Source: an uncultured Oscillospiraceae bacterium
GTDB taxonomy: Bacteria > Bacillota > Clostridia > Oscillospirales > Ruminococcaceae
Length of the DNA stretch: 64,000 nucleotides
Assembly: GCA_905197685.1 (NCBI GenBank)
Contig: CAJJZS010000004.1
Coordinates: forward strand, 171,854 to 235,853
Direction: 5' to 3'
The position numbers and the translations under genes are program-made. The first letter of the stretch is position 1. Each line of letters opens with the position of its first letter. Below the pieces are notes generated by a model. It was not told where the DNA came from. It did no database searches and was given only the letters and a program-made list of their open reading frames with translations. Below, piece by piece: positions 44,472 to 52,973 of the stretch.

Positions 44472-45235
44472 ATCGACAGGAAAACAGAATCTTTTTGCAA
44501 AGTGTAGATTCCACCAACGAATATTTAAAAAGAAACGCTGCCGATTTGCCCGATCGCACTTTAGTGGCTGCAAAGCACCAAAGCGCCGGAAAGGGGAGGT
44601 TAGGCAGGAGATGGCAGGATAAAGAAGGGGACAGTCTGCTGTGTTCCTGGCTGTTTTGGGAATTGGAGAGCGAACAGATGACACTGTTGCCTTTGCTGGC
44701 AGGGTTGGCAGTTCGCCGGGCGTTAGAAAAAATGGGGATGAAGACGGCGCTGAAATGGTCAAACGATGTGTTGGCACAGTCGGACGGAAGATGGTGGAAG
44801 GTAGCGGGAATTTTGTGCGAAAGCAGAATTGTAAACGGTCGCAGAGCAGCAATCTGCGGAATCGGAATCAATTTAAGACAAAGTCGGGAATTTTTTGAAA
44901 GCTGCGGGTTAGAGGACGCCTCCTCTCTAGCAGAGGTTTTCGGAAAAGGTACTGATTTCGGACAGGATTTTGAACAGAAGCTGTTGGAAGAGCTATCCCA
45001 AGCGTTATTTTACAAGTTAACGGATGTGAATGGGGAACAGGCAAGGCAGGAATACAGCAACTGCTGTATCACCCTTCACAAAACGGTTAAAATAGATGGA
45101 AACGGGCAGCAGTTTTGCGCCTATGCCAAAGAAATCGCGCCGGACGGTTCGCTGGTGTGCATCAAGGACGAAAAAGAGTTTGTAGTGCGCGCAGGAGAAG
45201 TGTCGGTGCGGGGAATCGACCGCTATGCACAATAA
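44468..45235 (+). CDS. birA: Biotin-[acetyl-CoA carboxylase] ligase, monofunctional
   Basis: 255 aa. VDSTNEYLKR (~11), SAGKGRLGRRW (~41-51) with the biotinyl-AMP loop, KWSNDV (~97) and GIGINL are intact. There is no N-terminal helix-turn-helix, so unlike E. coli BirA it should not act as a repressor. The start ATG at 44468 overlaps the previous stop and has GAGGAG upstream. It charges biotin onto carrier proteins; none is encoded nearby. Confidence 0.94.
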   Translation: MNRQENRIFLQSVDSTNEYLKRNAADLPDRTLVAAKHQSAGKGRLGRRWQDKEGDSLLCSWLFWELESEQMTLLPLLAGLAVRRALEKMGMKTALKWSNDVLAQSDGRWWKVAGILCESRIVNGRRAAICGIGINLRQSREFFESCGLEDASSLAEVFGKGTDFGQDFEQKLLEELSQALFYKLTDVNGEQARQEYSNCCITLHKTVKIDGNGQQFCAYAKEIAPDGSLVCIKDEKEFVVRAGEVSVRGIDRYAQ

Positions 45236-45257
45236 AACAAAAAAGGAGAATTTAAAA

Positions 45258-46058
45258 ATGGACATGATTGAAAAAACATTGAGAAATCTTTCTTACGGAC
45301 TGTATCTGATTGGTGTGGAGGAGGAAGGTCGCCCCTGCGGCTGCATTGTCAACACCGTTTTTCAGATTACCAGCGAAAATCCGATGATTGCAACCAGCAT
45401 GAACAAGGATAATTACACCTGGGATTTGATGAAAAAGAACGGCAGATTTTCTGTTTCCATTCTTTCCGAAAAGACAAGAAAAGAAGTGATTCAGAAATTA
45501 GGCTTTGTTTCCTCACGCGACCACGATAAGTATGAGGGAATCGACTACACGATGGAGGACGGTTTGCCGGTTCTGAAAGAAGAGTGCAGCGGCGGACTGA
45601 TTTGCAGCATTGTATCGGTTGCCGAAACACCGACCCATATGGTTGTGCTGGCAAAGGTAGAGCGCGCGATTGAAATTACCAACAATGTTCCGATGACCTA
45701 TCGTTATTACCATGAGGTTATTCGCGGGGGCGCGCCGAAAAATGCACCGTCCTATATTGCTCCGGAGAAAAAAGAAAAGAAATCCGCAGGAGAAAGTTGG
45801 GTCTGCGAAGTTTGCGGCTATATCTACGAAGGGGATTTGACCAAAGAGCCGGACGATTATGTTTGCCCGCTGTGCGGCGTGGATAAATCCAACTTTATGA
45901 AGCAGGAAGGTTCGGGAGAATCTGCTGCGCAAGCCACACAAAAATGGGTTTGCGAAGTTTGCGGCTATATCTACGAAGGGGATTTGACCAAAGAACCGGA
46001 CGATTATGTTTGCCCACTGTGCGGTGTGGATAAATCCAACTTTATCAGAGAAGAGTAA
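45258..46058 (+). CDS. Flavin reductase-like domain fused to two rubredoxin domains
   Basis: 266 aa. Residues ~1-165 form an FMN-binding flavin-reductase domain (LSYGLYLIGVEEEGRPCGCIVNTV.QIT, split). Two rubredoxins follow at ~182-215 and ~231-264, each with CEVCGYIYEGD and CPLCGVDKSNF, i.e. four iron-binding Cys. This is the high-molecular-weight rubredoxin (Hrb) plan, but with a second copy. Such proteins pass electrons from NAD(P)H to diiron flavoproteins that remove O2 or NO in anaerobes. Start at 45258 follows AGGAG; the frame opening at 45225 lies in the birA end. Confidence 0.93.
   Translation: MDMIEKTLRNLSYGLYLIGVEEEGRPCGCIVNTVFQITSENPMIATSMNKDNYTWDLMKKNGRFSVSILSEKTRKEVIQKLGFVSSRDHDKYEGIDYTMEDGLPVLKEECSGGLICSIVSVAETPTHMVVLAKVERAIEITNNVPMTYRYYHEVIRGGAPKNAPSYIAPEKKEKKSAGESWVCEVCGYIYEGDLTKEPDDYVCPLCGVDKSNFMKQEGSGESAAQATQKWVCEVCGYIYEGDLTKEPDDYVCPLCGVDKSNFIREE
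45801..46045 (+). repeat. Duplicated rubredoxin module (DNA-level repeat)
   Basis: About 98 bases at 45801-45898 recur at 45948-46045 (offset 147 bases, 49 codons) with only a handful of silent differences, which indicates a recent in-frame duplication or gene conversion. Confidence 0.88.
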
Positions 46059-46060
46059 TA

Positions 46061-46109
46061 AAAAACATGGGATCCTCCGCTTTTATATTGCGGAGAATCC
46101 CATGTTTTT
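46061..46109 (+). terminator. Rho-independent terminator
   Basis: 20-bp stem with two mismatches (46061-46080 with 46090-46109), 9-base loop, ends in TTTTT. Confidence 0.85.
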
Positions 46110-46150
46110 GTATCAGAAAAAGAGATTGACAGGAATTATTTTATCAAGTC

Positions 46151-46179
46151 TTGATTTTTAAAACAGATTGTGTTATACT
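46151..46179 (+). promoter_or_regulatory. SigmaA promoter of tRNA-Pro
   Basis: TTGATT (46151-46156), 17-base spacer, TATACT (46174-46179), 12 bases before the mature 5' end of the tRNA. Confidence 0.72.
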
Positions 46180-46191
46180 CAAATACAGCAT

Positions 46192-46267
46192 CTGGGTGTG
46201 GCGCAGCTGGTAGCGTGCTACCTTGGGGTGGTAGAGGCCGTGGGTTCAAGTCCCGCCACTCAGACCA
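46192..46267 (+). tRNA. tRNA-Pro (anticodon GGG)
   Basis: 76 bases including encoded CCA (46265-46267). Acceptor stem CTGGGTG with CACTCAG (one G-T), anticodon stem CTACC/GGTAG around loop TTGGGGT giving anticodon GGG, T-arm GTGGG-TTCAAGT-CCCGC. Transcribed alone from its own promoter and ended by a hairpin directly after CCA. Confidence 0.95.
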
Positions 46268-46311
46268 AAAGCTCGTAAAAATCGTTTGAACAGCGATTTT
46301 TACGAGCTTTT
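46267..46311 (+). terminator. Terminator of tRNA-Pro
   Basis: 18-bp stem (46267-46284 with 46294-46311) followed by T; begins within the tRNA CCA end. Confidence 0.85.
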
Positions 46312-46585
46312 TTGTTGCCTTTTTTGGACAGAAAGGAGAAAAGTTAAAATATCCTCCACTTTACAAATGAAAAATAAGCTAAAATAATCGAGTGAAAATG
46401 AAATTTTATACTAAATTTGAGCGAAATCAAAAAAGACAGGCGAAAAACTCTTGCAGTCAAAGAAACTCTATGATACCATAATAAAGAGATAAAAAGTTTC
46501 CGGTAAAGCGAGAGTGGTAATCAAGGGGAAAAAGAAAAGCAAAAAACATAAAAATACATTTTTGAAACGAAGAAAGGAACCGGTT
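46312..46585 (+). other. Gene-free leader region before the DMT transporter
   Basis: AT-rich, 274 bases. The only signal is a weak promoter candidate, TTGCAG (46451-46456)-N17-TACCAT (46474-46479), for the transporter. A frame opening at 46514 lacks its own ribosome-binding site. Confidence 0.4.
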
Positions 46586-47518
46586 ATGGAAAACAAAAAA
46601 GTACAAATGCTCAGCAATTTATCGCTGCTGTTGGTAGCAATTATTTGGGGATCGGGATTTATCGTCTCACAGATGGCTTTGGATGCAAATTTAAGCTCCG
46701 AGTTTATTATGTTTGTCCGCTTTGCGATTGCAACATTGATTGTCGGTGTGGTTTTTTATAAAGATTTAAGGAAAAACATGAAAAAGGAACACATCAAGGG
46801 CGGAATTATGATTGGTCTGTTTTTATTTTTGGCTTTCTATGTGCAGACCATCGCTTTGCAGTACACCACACCGTCCAACAATGCGTTTATCACAGCGTCC
46901 AATGTTGTGATGGTTCCGTTTTTGTGGTGGATTATCAGCAAGAAGCGTCCGGGAATGAAAATTTTTGTTTCTTCCTTTTTGTGTCTGTTGGGTATCGGTA
47001 TCCTGTCGATTAACTTTTCGGAAGGATTTTCTCTGCGTCTGGGGGATTTGCTGACCTTCCTGTGCGCATTTTTATTTGCCTGCCAGATTATCACAACCGG
47101 TATTTTGGCAGAAAAGATGGATGCAAAGGTTGTTGTATTCCTCCAGTTTGCGGTGGCTACCGTTTGCGGATTTATTATGTTTATGATTAACGACCGCGAT
47201 TTTTCTGCCTTCACCTCTCCGAAAGGAATGGCAGCAGTGGCTTACCTGGGTATTTTCAGCACCTGCCTGTGCTACTTTTTGCAGACAACCGCGCAGCAAC
47301 ACGTTGATTCTGCAAAGGCGGCGATTATTTTGGCGACGGAATCCCTGTTCGGGACAATCTTTTCGGTCGTTCTCGGTTATGATAAGCTCACCTTCAACAT
47401 GGTTTTGGGTGGAATTATCATTTTGACTTCCATTATTATGACCGAGGTAAAACTGCCGAAGAAGAAAGGAAAACGGGCAGTGGAAGCGCAAATGCTGTTT
47501 GACGAAACAGAAAAATAA
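46586..47518 (+). CDS. EamA/DMT family transporter
   Basis: 310 aa, ten hydrophobic helices in two EamA repeats: AIIWGSGFIVSQMAL (~18) starts the first and the second contains TTAQQHVDSAKAAIILATESLFG (split, ~235-258), a well-known DMT phrase. Start at 46586 has AAAGGA 7 bases upstream. Export of a small metabolite is likely; substrate unknown. It lies 42 bases before lacZ and may be co-transcribed. Confidence 0.9.
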   Translation: MENKKVQMLSNLSLLLVAIIWGSGFIVSQMALDANLSSEFIMFVRFAIATLIVGVVFYKDLRKNMKKEHIKGGIMIGLFLFLAFYVQTIALQYTTPSNNAFITASNVVMVPFLWWIISKKRPGMKIFVSSFLCLLGIGILSINFSEGFSLRLGDLLTFLCAFLFACQIITTGILAEKMDAKVVVFLQFAVATVCGFIMFMINDRDFSAFTSPKGMAAVAYLGIFSTCLCYFLQTTAQQHVDSAKAAIILATESLFGTIFSVVLGYDKLTFNMVLGGIIILTSIIMTEVKLPKKKGKRAVEAQMLFDETEK

Positions 47519-47560
47519 AAAATCATAAAACCAAAAACAAAACGGAAAAGAGGGAAAAAG

Positions 47561-50500
47561 ATGAGTATTGTGTATTCTTACCGAGATGCGGACTGGAACA
47601 ACTTAGAAGTTTTGCAGAGAAATCGCCTGCAAACAAGACCCTTCCTTTGCGGGTGTACCGATGAGGGAGAAGTGCAGGGAAAGAAGCGCGCAAATTTGCG
47701 TCTGCTCAACGGCGACTGGAAATTTTGCGGGTTTGCAAGTCCGTTTGACACCGATGACAGATGGATTTTTCCACAGTACGACGATAACGGGTGGAAAACA
47801 ATGCCGGTTCCGGGACAGTGGCAGTTAAACGGTTTCGGTCTGCCGCACTACACCGATGCAATCTGCCTGTATCCGATGGTAGATTCTGCACAGCTGCCGG
47901 CAGATAATCCGACAGGGGCATACCGCCGCGCCTTTTCTGTAGAGAAACAGGAAGGAAAGGAATATCTCCTGCGTTTTGACGGGGTGGAAAGCGCGTACCA
48001 TGTATGGTTAAACGGAACTTTTATCGGGTACAGCCAGGGTTCCCACATTACTGCGGAATTTGATATTACCGACGCTGTTTGTAACGGAGAAAATCTGCTT
48101 GCAGTTAAGGTTTATCAGTTTTGTGACGGCAGTTACCTGGAAAATCAGGATATGTGGACGATGGCGGGAATTGTTCGAGATGTCAGCCTGATTACCAGAG
48201 AAAAGCTGCATTTAAGCGACTACCGTATTGTTTCGGATTATCACAGCGAGAGCAAAGAGGGCGTCTTTACCCTTTCGGCAGAGATAGAAAATCATTGGGA
48301 AGAAGAAAAACAGGTTCGGTTGACTGCAAAACTGTTTGACCAATCTCGGTTAATCTGGGCGGAGTCGGTTGAAACAACCATGCAGGAAAACGGCGGAGTG
48401 GTGAAAAATCTTCAAACCAAGCTGCCGCAGGTAACGCCGTGGTCGGCAGAACAGGCAAAGCTGTACGATTTGCAGATTGTTCTTTCCGATAAGGACGGAA
48501 AGGTAATCGAAATATATCCGCAAAAGGTAGGCTTCCGCACCATTCAGCTGAAGGACGGTCTGTTTTGGGTAAACGGAAAAGCGATTAAACTAAAAGGAGT
48601 CAATCGCCATGATTGGAATCCAAACACCGGCAGAGCGATTACCCGAGAGGATATGATTGCCGACCTGCGTTTGATGAAACAGAACAACATCAACGCAATT
48701 CGTACCTCTCATTATCCTGCCTGCACCGAATTTTTGGATTTGTGCGATGAGTACGGATTTTATGTGATGGAAGAAGCTGACCTGGAGTGTAACCAGATGG
48801 CATACATCAAAGGTAAGATGAACAAACTCTCGGAGGATATTCGTTGGGAGAAAAGCTATCTGGACAGAACGGAACGCATGGTGCGCAGGGATAAAAACCA
48901 CCCATGTATTCTGTTTTGGTCTTTAGGAAACGAGTCGGGGTTCGGCAGCAACTTTGTAACGGCAGGCAGATTTGCAAAACAGTATGACCCAACCCGTCTG
49001 GTGCATTATGAGGAGGACCGCGACGCTTCGATTGCGGATGTATATTCCACCATGTACACAAGACATCATCAGTTAGAGCTGTTGGGCAGAGATACCATGC
49101 TCACAAAGCCGCACGTTGTCTGCGAGTATGCTCACGCAATGGGCAACGGTCCGGGCGGATTAAAAGAATACTGGGAAATTTTCAGAAAATATCCCCGCTT
49201 GCAGGGCGGATTTGTTTGGGAATGGGTAGACCACGGAATCAGACAGGGCGATGGATTTTTATACGGCGGAGATTACGGAGATCAGCCGAACAGCGGCGCG
49301 TTCTGCTGCGACGGTTTGGTTCAGGCAGACCGCAAACCGACGCCGGGGCTGCGTCAGTTGAAAAAGGTACTGGAACCGGTTGCTGTTTCTCAGTTTGATT
49401 GGGAGCAGGGAACCATACTGGTTGAAAATCGCTATGATTTCCTCTCTTTATCCCATATTCGATGTGAAGCGGAAGTTGTTTCCTCCGATGAATCGGTTCT
49501 GCTGCACAAGGAAGTGAATTTGGGAGAAATTCCGGCAGGGGAAAAGCGTGTTGTTTCTGTCTTTTCCGCAGAAGAATTGGCTCTTCCCGATGAAGAAAAA
49601 GATTTTTGGCTCAATCTGTATTTCTATGATACCACAGAAAGCGAGTGGAACAACGGGCAAAGCTGCGCTTTCCATCAGGAAATCTTAAAGAAAAAAGACG
49701 GATTTTTACTGCCTCGGCTTCCCGCGCAAAGTCGGGATAAATTGACTGTAACGCAGGCAGAAGGGAAACTTATCGTAGAAAACAAACGCTTTTCGATGGA
49801 GTTTGACAGAGTAAGGGGCTTTATCAGCCGTTATCAAGTCGGAGGAGAAACTCTGATTGAACGGGGTTATCCGCTTAATCTTTGGAGAGCGCCGGTGGAT
49901 AATGACCGAAACACCGCAAAATTGTGGGAGGACGAGATGGTTTATACTGTCGGCAATATTGTGGAATCGGTTTGCGTACAGGAGGAAGAAGAAAAGGTTA
50001 TTATTACCTGTAAGCAGATTTGCGCTCCGTTTGTGAAGGAATGGAAGATTTGTTATCAAACCCGCTACACCGTAGAACAAAACGGTATGATTACCGTTGA
50101 GATGGACGGAGTTCCGACCGGAATGTTGCCGGAATGTCTGCCGAGAATCGGTCTGCGCTTCGGTTTGCCGAAAGAATGTGATAAAATTTGCTGGTACGGC
50201 AGAGGAAGCGAAGAAACCTACGCAGACTGTAAAGAAGGAAACCCGTTCGGCGTTTACCGCAAGAGTGTGGAAGAAAACTACTTCCCTTATGTGGTTCCGC
50301 AGGAAAACGGAAACCATGAAGATACCCGTTGGGTTTTGATTCAGAAAGAAAACGGAGCTGCATTGTGCGCGGCAGCGCAGCAGAAATTCGGATTTAGCGC
50401 GTTGTACTACAGCCAGGAACAGCTCACCAAAGCAACCCACCGCGCGGAACTGAGAAAAGAAGAGCAGGTAACGCTGATTCTGGACCATCGCCAGATGGGA

Positions 50501-50599
50501 CTGGGAAGCGCAAGCTGGGGAGCGGAATGTCTGGAAAAAGACCGTCTGAAACCGGAACCGTTCTCCTTCTGTTGGAAATTGTTCGGTCTGAAAAAATAA
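47561..50599 (+). CDS. lacZ: Beta-galactosidase, glycoside hydrolase family 2 (LacZ)
   Basis: 1012 aa, close to E. coli LacZ length. Acid/base Glu458 is in LGNESGFGS and the nucleophile region is CEYAHAMGNGPG (Cys521-Glu522 onwards). The N-terminal jelly-roll, Ig-like domains, TIM barrel and C-terminal domain 5 are all represented. No signal peptide, so cytoplasmic. AGAGGG precedes the ATG. Neighbours are a DMT transporter upstream and ogt 4 bases downstream; no lactose permease or LacI-type regulator is seen in the window. Confidence 0.96.
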   Translation: MSIVYSYRDADWNNLEVLQRNRLQTRPFLCGCTDEGEVQGKKRANLRLLNGDWKFCGFASPFDTDDRWIFPQYDDNGWKTMPVPGQWQLNGFGLPHYTDAICLYPMVDSAQLPADNPTGAYRRAFSVEKQEGKEYLLRFDGVESAYHVWLNGTFIGYSQGSHITAEFDITDAVCNGENLLAVKVYQFCDGSYLENQDMWTMAGIVRDVSLITREKLHLSDYRIVSDYHSESKEGVFTLSAEIENHWEEEKQVRLTAKLFDQSRLIWAESVETTMQENGGVVKNLQTKLPQVTPWSAEQAKLYDLQIVLSDKDGKVIEIYPQKVGFRTIQLKDGLFWVNGKAIKLKGVNRHDWNPNTGRAITREDMIADLRLMKQNNINAIRTSHYPACTEFLDLCDEYGFYVMEEADLECNQMAYIKGKMNKLSEDIRWEKSYLDRTERMVRRDKNHPCILFWSLGNESGFGSNFVTAGRFAKQYDPTRLVHYEEDRDASIADVYSTMYTRHHQLELLGRDTMLTKPHVVCEYAHAMGNGPGGLKEYWEIFRKYPRLQGGFVWEWVDHGIRQGDGFLYGGDYGDQPNSGAFCCDGLVQADRKPTPGLRQLKKVLEPVAVSQFDWEQGTILVENRYDFLSLSHIRCEAEVVSSDESVLLHKEVNLGEIPAGEKRVVSVFSAEELALPDEEKDFWLNLYFYDTTESEWNNGQSCAFHQEILKKKDGFLLPRLPAQSRDKLTVTQAEGKLIVENKRFSMEFDRVRGFISRYQVGGETLIERGYPLNLWRAPVDNDRNTAKLWEDEMVYTVGNIVESVCVQEEEEKVIITCKQICAPFVKEWKICYQTRYTVEQNGMITVEMDGVPTGMLPECLPRIGLRFGLPKECDKICWYGRGSEETYADCKEGNPFGVYRKSVEENYFPYVVPQENGNHEDTRWVLIQKENGAALCAAAQQKFGFSALYYSQEQLTKATHRAELRKEEQVTLILDHRQMGLGSASWGAECLEKDRLKPEPFSFCWKLFGLKK

Positions 50600-50603
50600 C
50601 AGT

Positions 50604-51098
50604 ATGCAGAAAACAGAATCAAGCAGGGAAGAAAAAGCGGTTGCTCTTTGTATGGATTCTCCTGTCGGAAAGCTGATGATAGTTCAGCAGGGGGAGGCTG
50701 TCAAAGAAATTTTGTTCGAGGAAAAGATAACCGATGCCGTACCGCTTCGATCTACCGAATTGCTTCTTTGCGCGCAGCGGCAGCTCAATGAGTATTTTTC
50801 GGGAAGTAGAAAGGTGTTTTCTTTGCCGCTTGCGCTGACCGGTACACCGTTTCAAAGAAAAGTATGGCAGCAGCTGACACAAATCCCTTACGGCGAGGTG
50901 AGAAGCTACGGGCAGATTGCGCAGGCTGTCGGCAATCCGAAAGCCTGCCGGGCGGTGGGAGCGGCAAACCACTGCAATCCAATTCCGATTCTTGTTCCAT
51001 GCCATCGGGTAGTGGGGGCAAACGGCAGCTTAACCGGATATGCCGGCGGACTTTGGAGAAAAAATCTGTTATTGCAGTTAGAACAAAACAGCCGATAA
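50604..51098 (+). CDS. ogt: Methylated-DNA-protein-cysteine methyltransferase
   Basis: 164 aa. The suicidal acceptor Cys133 is in VPCHRVVG, with GEVRSYGQIA upstream as the helix-turn-helix DNA-binding segment and GYAGGLWRK after it. It repairs O6-alkylguanine in DNA. It begins 4 bases after the lacZ stop with no strong ribosome-binding site of its own, so it may depend on lacZ translation. Confidence 0.95.
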   Translation: MQKTESSREEKAVALCMDSPVGKLMIVQQGEAVKEILFEEKITDAVPLRSTELLLCAQRQLNEYFSGSRKVFSLPLALTGTPFQRKVWQQLTQIPYGEVRSYGQIAQAVGNPKACRAVGAANHCNPIPILVPCHRVVGANGSLTGYAGGLWRKNLLLQLEQNSR

Positions 51099-51100
51099 TG

Positions 51101-51155
51101 AAAAAACAGGAGCGGTTTTCCCAAAAGATTGATTTGGGAGCCGTTCCTGTTTTTG
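51101..51155. terminator. Bidirectional terminator
   Basis: Imperfect ~23-bp stem (51101-51124 with 51132-51155) with A-run and T-run ends, between convergent ogt and mutY. Confidence 0.8.
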
Positions 51156-51160
51156 TTGTT

Positions 51161-52321
51161 TTATTTTGAAAAGGATTTTTTGTCGGTCTGTTTAAAAAGA
51201 GGGCGGTAGGCTTGAAAAGCGGAGGGCAAAGCAATCGAAGAATCCAAGTTGTCCGGGTCAAGCTCCCGAATATCCGTCAAAAGGAACCGGTCGGGTAGCA
51301 GAGAGGAGATTGCCTGTTCGTCTGTTGCCCGGGCAGATACAACAAAACAATTCATCTTCCACTCAATATGGGTAAAGATATGCTTGGAAGGCTTTGCCGG
51401 CGTGAGGGCGATGTTTTGAAGTTCCCACCCTCCGCAAAGGTTTTGCACAAATTCTTCTGCCTGTTGTTGAGAACAAGGGGATTCCACAGCGGGGAATTCC
51501 CACATTCCGCTCAACACCCCTTTTTCTTTGCGACGGCAAAGTAATGTTTTTACGCTGCCGTCGATTTTATCGTCAAAGGAGAGGAAAAATAAAAATAAAG
51601 TTCTTTCCTGTACTTTGCGCGGCTTTTTCGGCGGTTTTACCGGGAAATCGGTTTCCCTTTTTTCCAAATGAGCAAGGCAGAGCCGGTTTAACGGACAAAG
51701 CAGACACTGCGGCGCGCCGTTTGGAAGACAAACGGTAGCGCCCAGTTCCATCAGAGATTGATTAAAATCTCCGGCTCCCGGGGAAGGCTCTGCTTGCAGC
51801 AGCATTTGACGAAATGATTCCTTTGTTTTTGCCGATGAGATGTCATCAGAACAGAGCAAAATTCTTGTCAAAACGCGCAGGACATTTCCGTCCACAGCGG
51901 GAACGGGGAGATCAAATGCGATGGAAGCGATAGCTCCGGCAGTATAATCTCCGATTCCGGAAAGACTTTTGATCTGTTCATAGTTTTGAGGAAAGATTCC
52001 GTCATACTGCTCGACAATCTGTTTTGCCGCTTTTTGCATATTTTTAACGCGGCTGTAATATCCAAGACCTTCCCACAGTTTGATTAGTCGTTCTTCGGGA
52101 CAGTCTGCCAGTGCCCGAACAGTGGGAAGCTCGGTTAAAAACCGCTCAAAATAAGGCTTTACCGCCTCCACGCGGGTTTGCTGAAGCATAATTTCCGATA
52201 CCCACACGCGGTAAGGGGATATGTTTTCCCGCCACGGCAGAGAGCGTTTGTTCAGTTGATACCATGATAAAAGCGGCTCAACAATTTGTTTGAGCCGCTC
52301 AAGCGAAGAAGAGGTCATCAT
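51161..52321 (-). CDS. mutY: A/G-specific adenine glycosylase MutY
   Basis: 386 aa, removes adenine mispaired with 8-oxoguanine. RSLPWRENISPYRVWVSEIMLQQT (split, ~26-48) holds the catalytic Glu; LSGIGDYTAGAIAS is the helix-hairpin-helix (~119). The Fe-S site reads C-X7-C-X2-C-X5-C rather than the usual X6. A NUDIX-like C-terminal domain recognises oxoG. Overlaps the metal regulator upstream by 4 bases. Confidence 0.95.
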   Translation of the reverse strand: MMTSSSLERLKQIVEPLLSWYQLNKRSLPWRENISPYRVWVSEIMLQQTRVEAVKPYFERFLTELPTVRALADCPEERLIKLWEGLGYYSRVKNMQKAAKQIVEQYDGIFPQNYEQIKSLSGIGDYTAGAIASIAFDLPVPAVDGNVLRVLTRILLCSDDISSAKTKESFRQMLLQAEPSPGAGDFNQSLMELGATVCLPNGAPQCLLCPLNRLCLAHLEKRETDFPVKPPKKPRKVQERTLFLFFLSFDDKIDGSVKTLLCRRKEKGVLSGMWEFPAVESPCSQQQAEEFVQNLCGGWELQNIALTPAKPSKHIFTHIEWKMNCFVVSARATDEQAISSLLPDRFLLTDIRELDPDNLDSSIALPSAFQAYRPLFKQTDKKSFSK

Positions 52322-52713
52322 ACCTGCCCTCCGTTTTTCTGTTCATCGCAGAGAAGTAAAAAGCGTTTTGTTTTCTCAAAGGTTTCTTCACTGATGATAT
52401 GTTCGATGCGACAGGCGTCTGCGTCTGCATTTTCGGCGCTGACACCGAGTATCTCCTCCAAAAATCGGCTCAGCAGACAATGGCGTTCATAGACCGATTC
52501 GGCTTTTTTTCTGCCTTCTTCGGTAAGAAAAATTTGGTTTGTTTTATCCATGGTGATAAGACCGGCAGCTTTTAAGATACTCATTGCGCGGCTGACGCTC
52601 GGCTTGGAAAATTCCAGTTCGTTTGCAATATCGACAGAACGCACAAAGCCGTTCTTTTTTTCCAAAAGCAGAATAGTTTCCAGATAGTTTTCGCCGGATT
52701 CCTGTATTTTCAC
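52318..52713 (-). CDS. DtxR/MntR family metal-dependent transcriptional regulator
   Basis: 131 aa: winged helix (RSVDIANELEFSKPSVSRAMSIL, split ~24-46) and a metal-binding/dimer domain with YERHCLLSRFLEEILG (~75) and ACRIEHIISEET (~98), where Glu/His/Cys ligands are expected. It would repress Mn/Fe uptake or homeostasis genes when metal-loaded. Coupled to mutY by ATGA overlap. Mn versus Fe specificity cannot be settled here. Confidence 0.92.
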   Translation of the reverse strand: MKIQESGENYLETILLLEKKNGFVRSVDIANELEFSKPSVSRAMSILKAAGLITMDKTNQIFLTEEGRKKAESVYERHCLLSRFLEEILGVSAENADADACRIEHIISEETFEKTKRFLLLCDEQKNGGQV

Positions 52714-52813
52714 GAAAAAATGCTCCTTTCCCGATTGGCTTGTATCAAAAAAGAGAATTGTTTAAAAATCGTCAGAGTTTTTCTGTTCGATAAAAGAGAA
52801 ATAAACTGATTTT

Positions 52814-52842
52814 ATTTTATCATATTTTCGCTTTTCTTTCAA
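52814..52842 (-). promoter_or_regulatory. SigmaA promoter of the DtxR-mutY operon
   Basis: Minus strand: TTGAAA (52837-52842), 17-base spacer, TAAAAT (52814-52819). It is divergent from the promoter at 52890. Confidence 0.65.
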
Positions 52843-52889
52843 GAGAACGGCAGCGGCAAAAGAGCGGAACGGCTTTGGCAAAAATAAGA

Positions 52890-52918
52890 TTGACACTCTC
52901 GTGTCTTTGCTTTACAAT
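52890..52918 (+). promoter_or_regulatory. SigmaA promoter of the pseudouridine synthase gene
   Basis: TTGACA (52890-52895), 17-base spacer, TACAAT (52913-52918), 55 bases before the start codon. It proves that the frame opening at 52875 is not used. Confidence 0.75.
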
Positions 52919-52973
52919 AGGATTAACAACAAAAACCGAAATCAAATCATCATATGAAAAAGAGGAGCTTGGA

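Noticed and set aside
47072..47491. Long antisense frames inside transporter, lacZ, ftsH, gdpP and ppk1
   Set aside because: Shadows of real genes: antisense to conserved domains, with no start signals.
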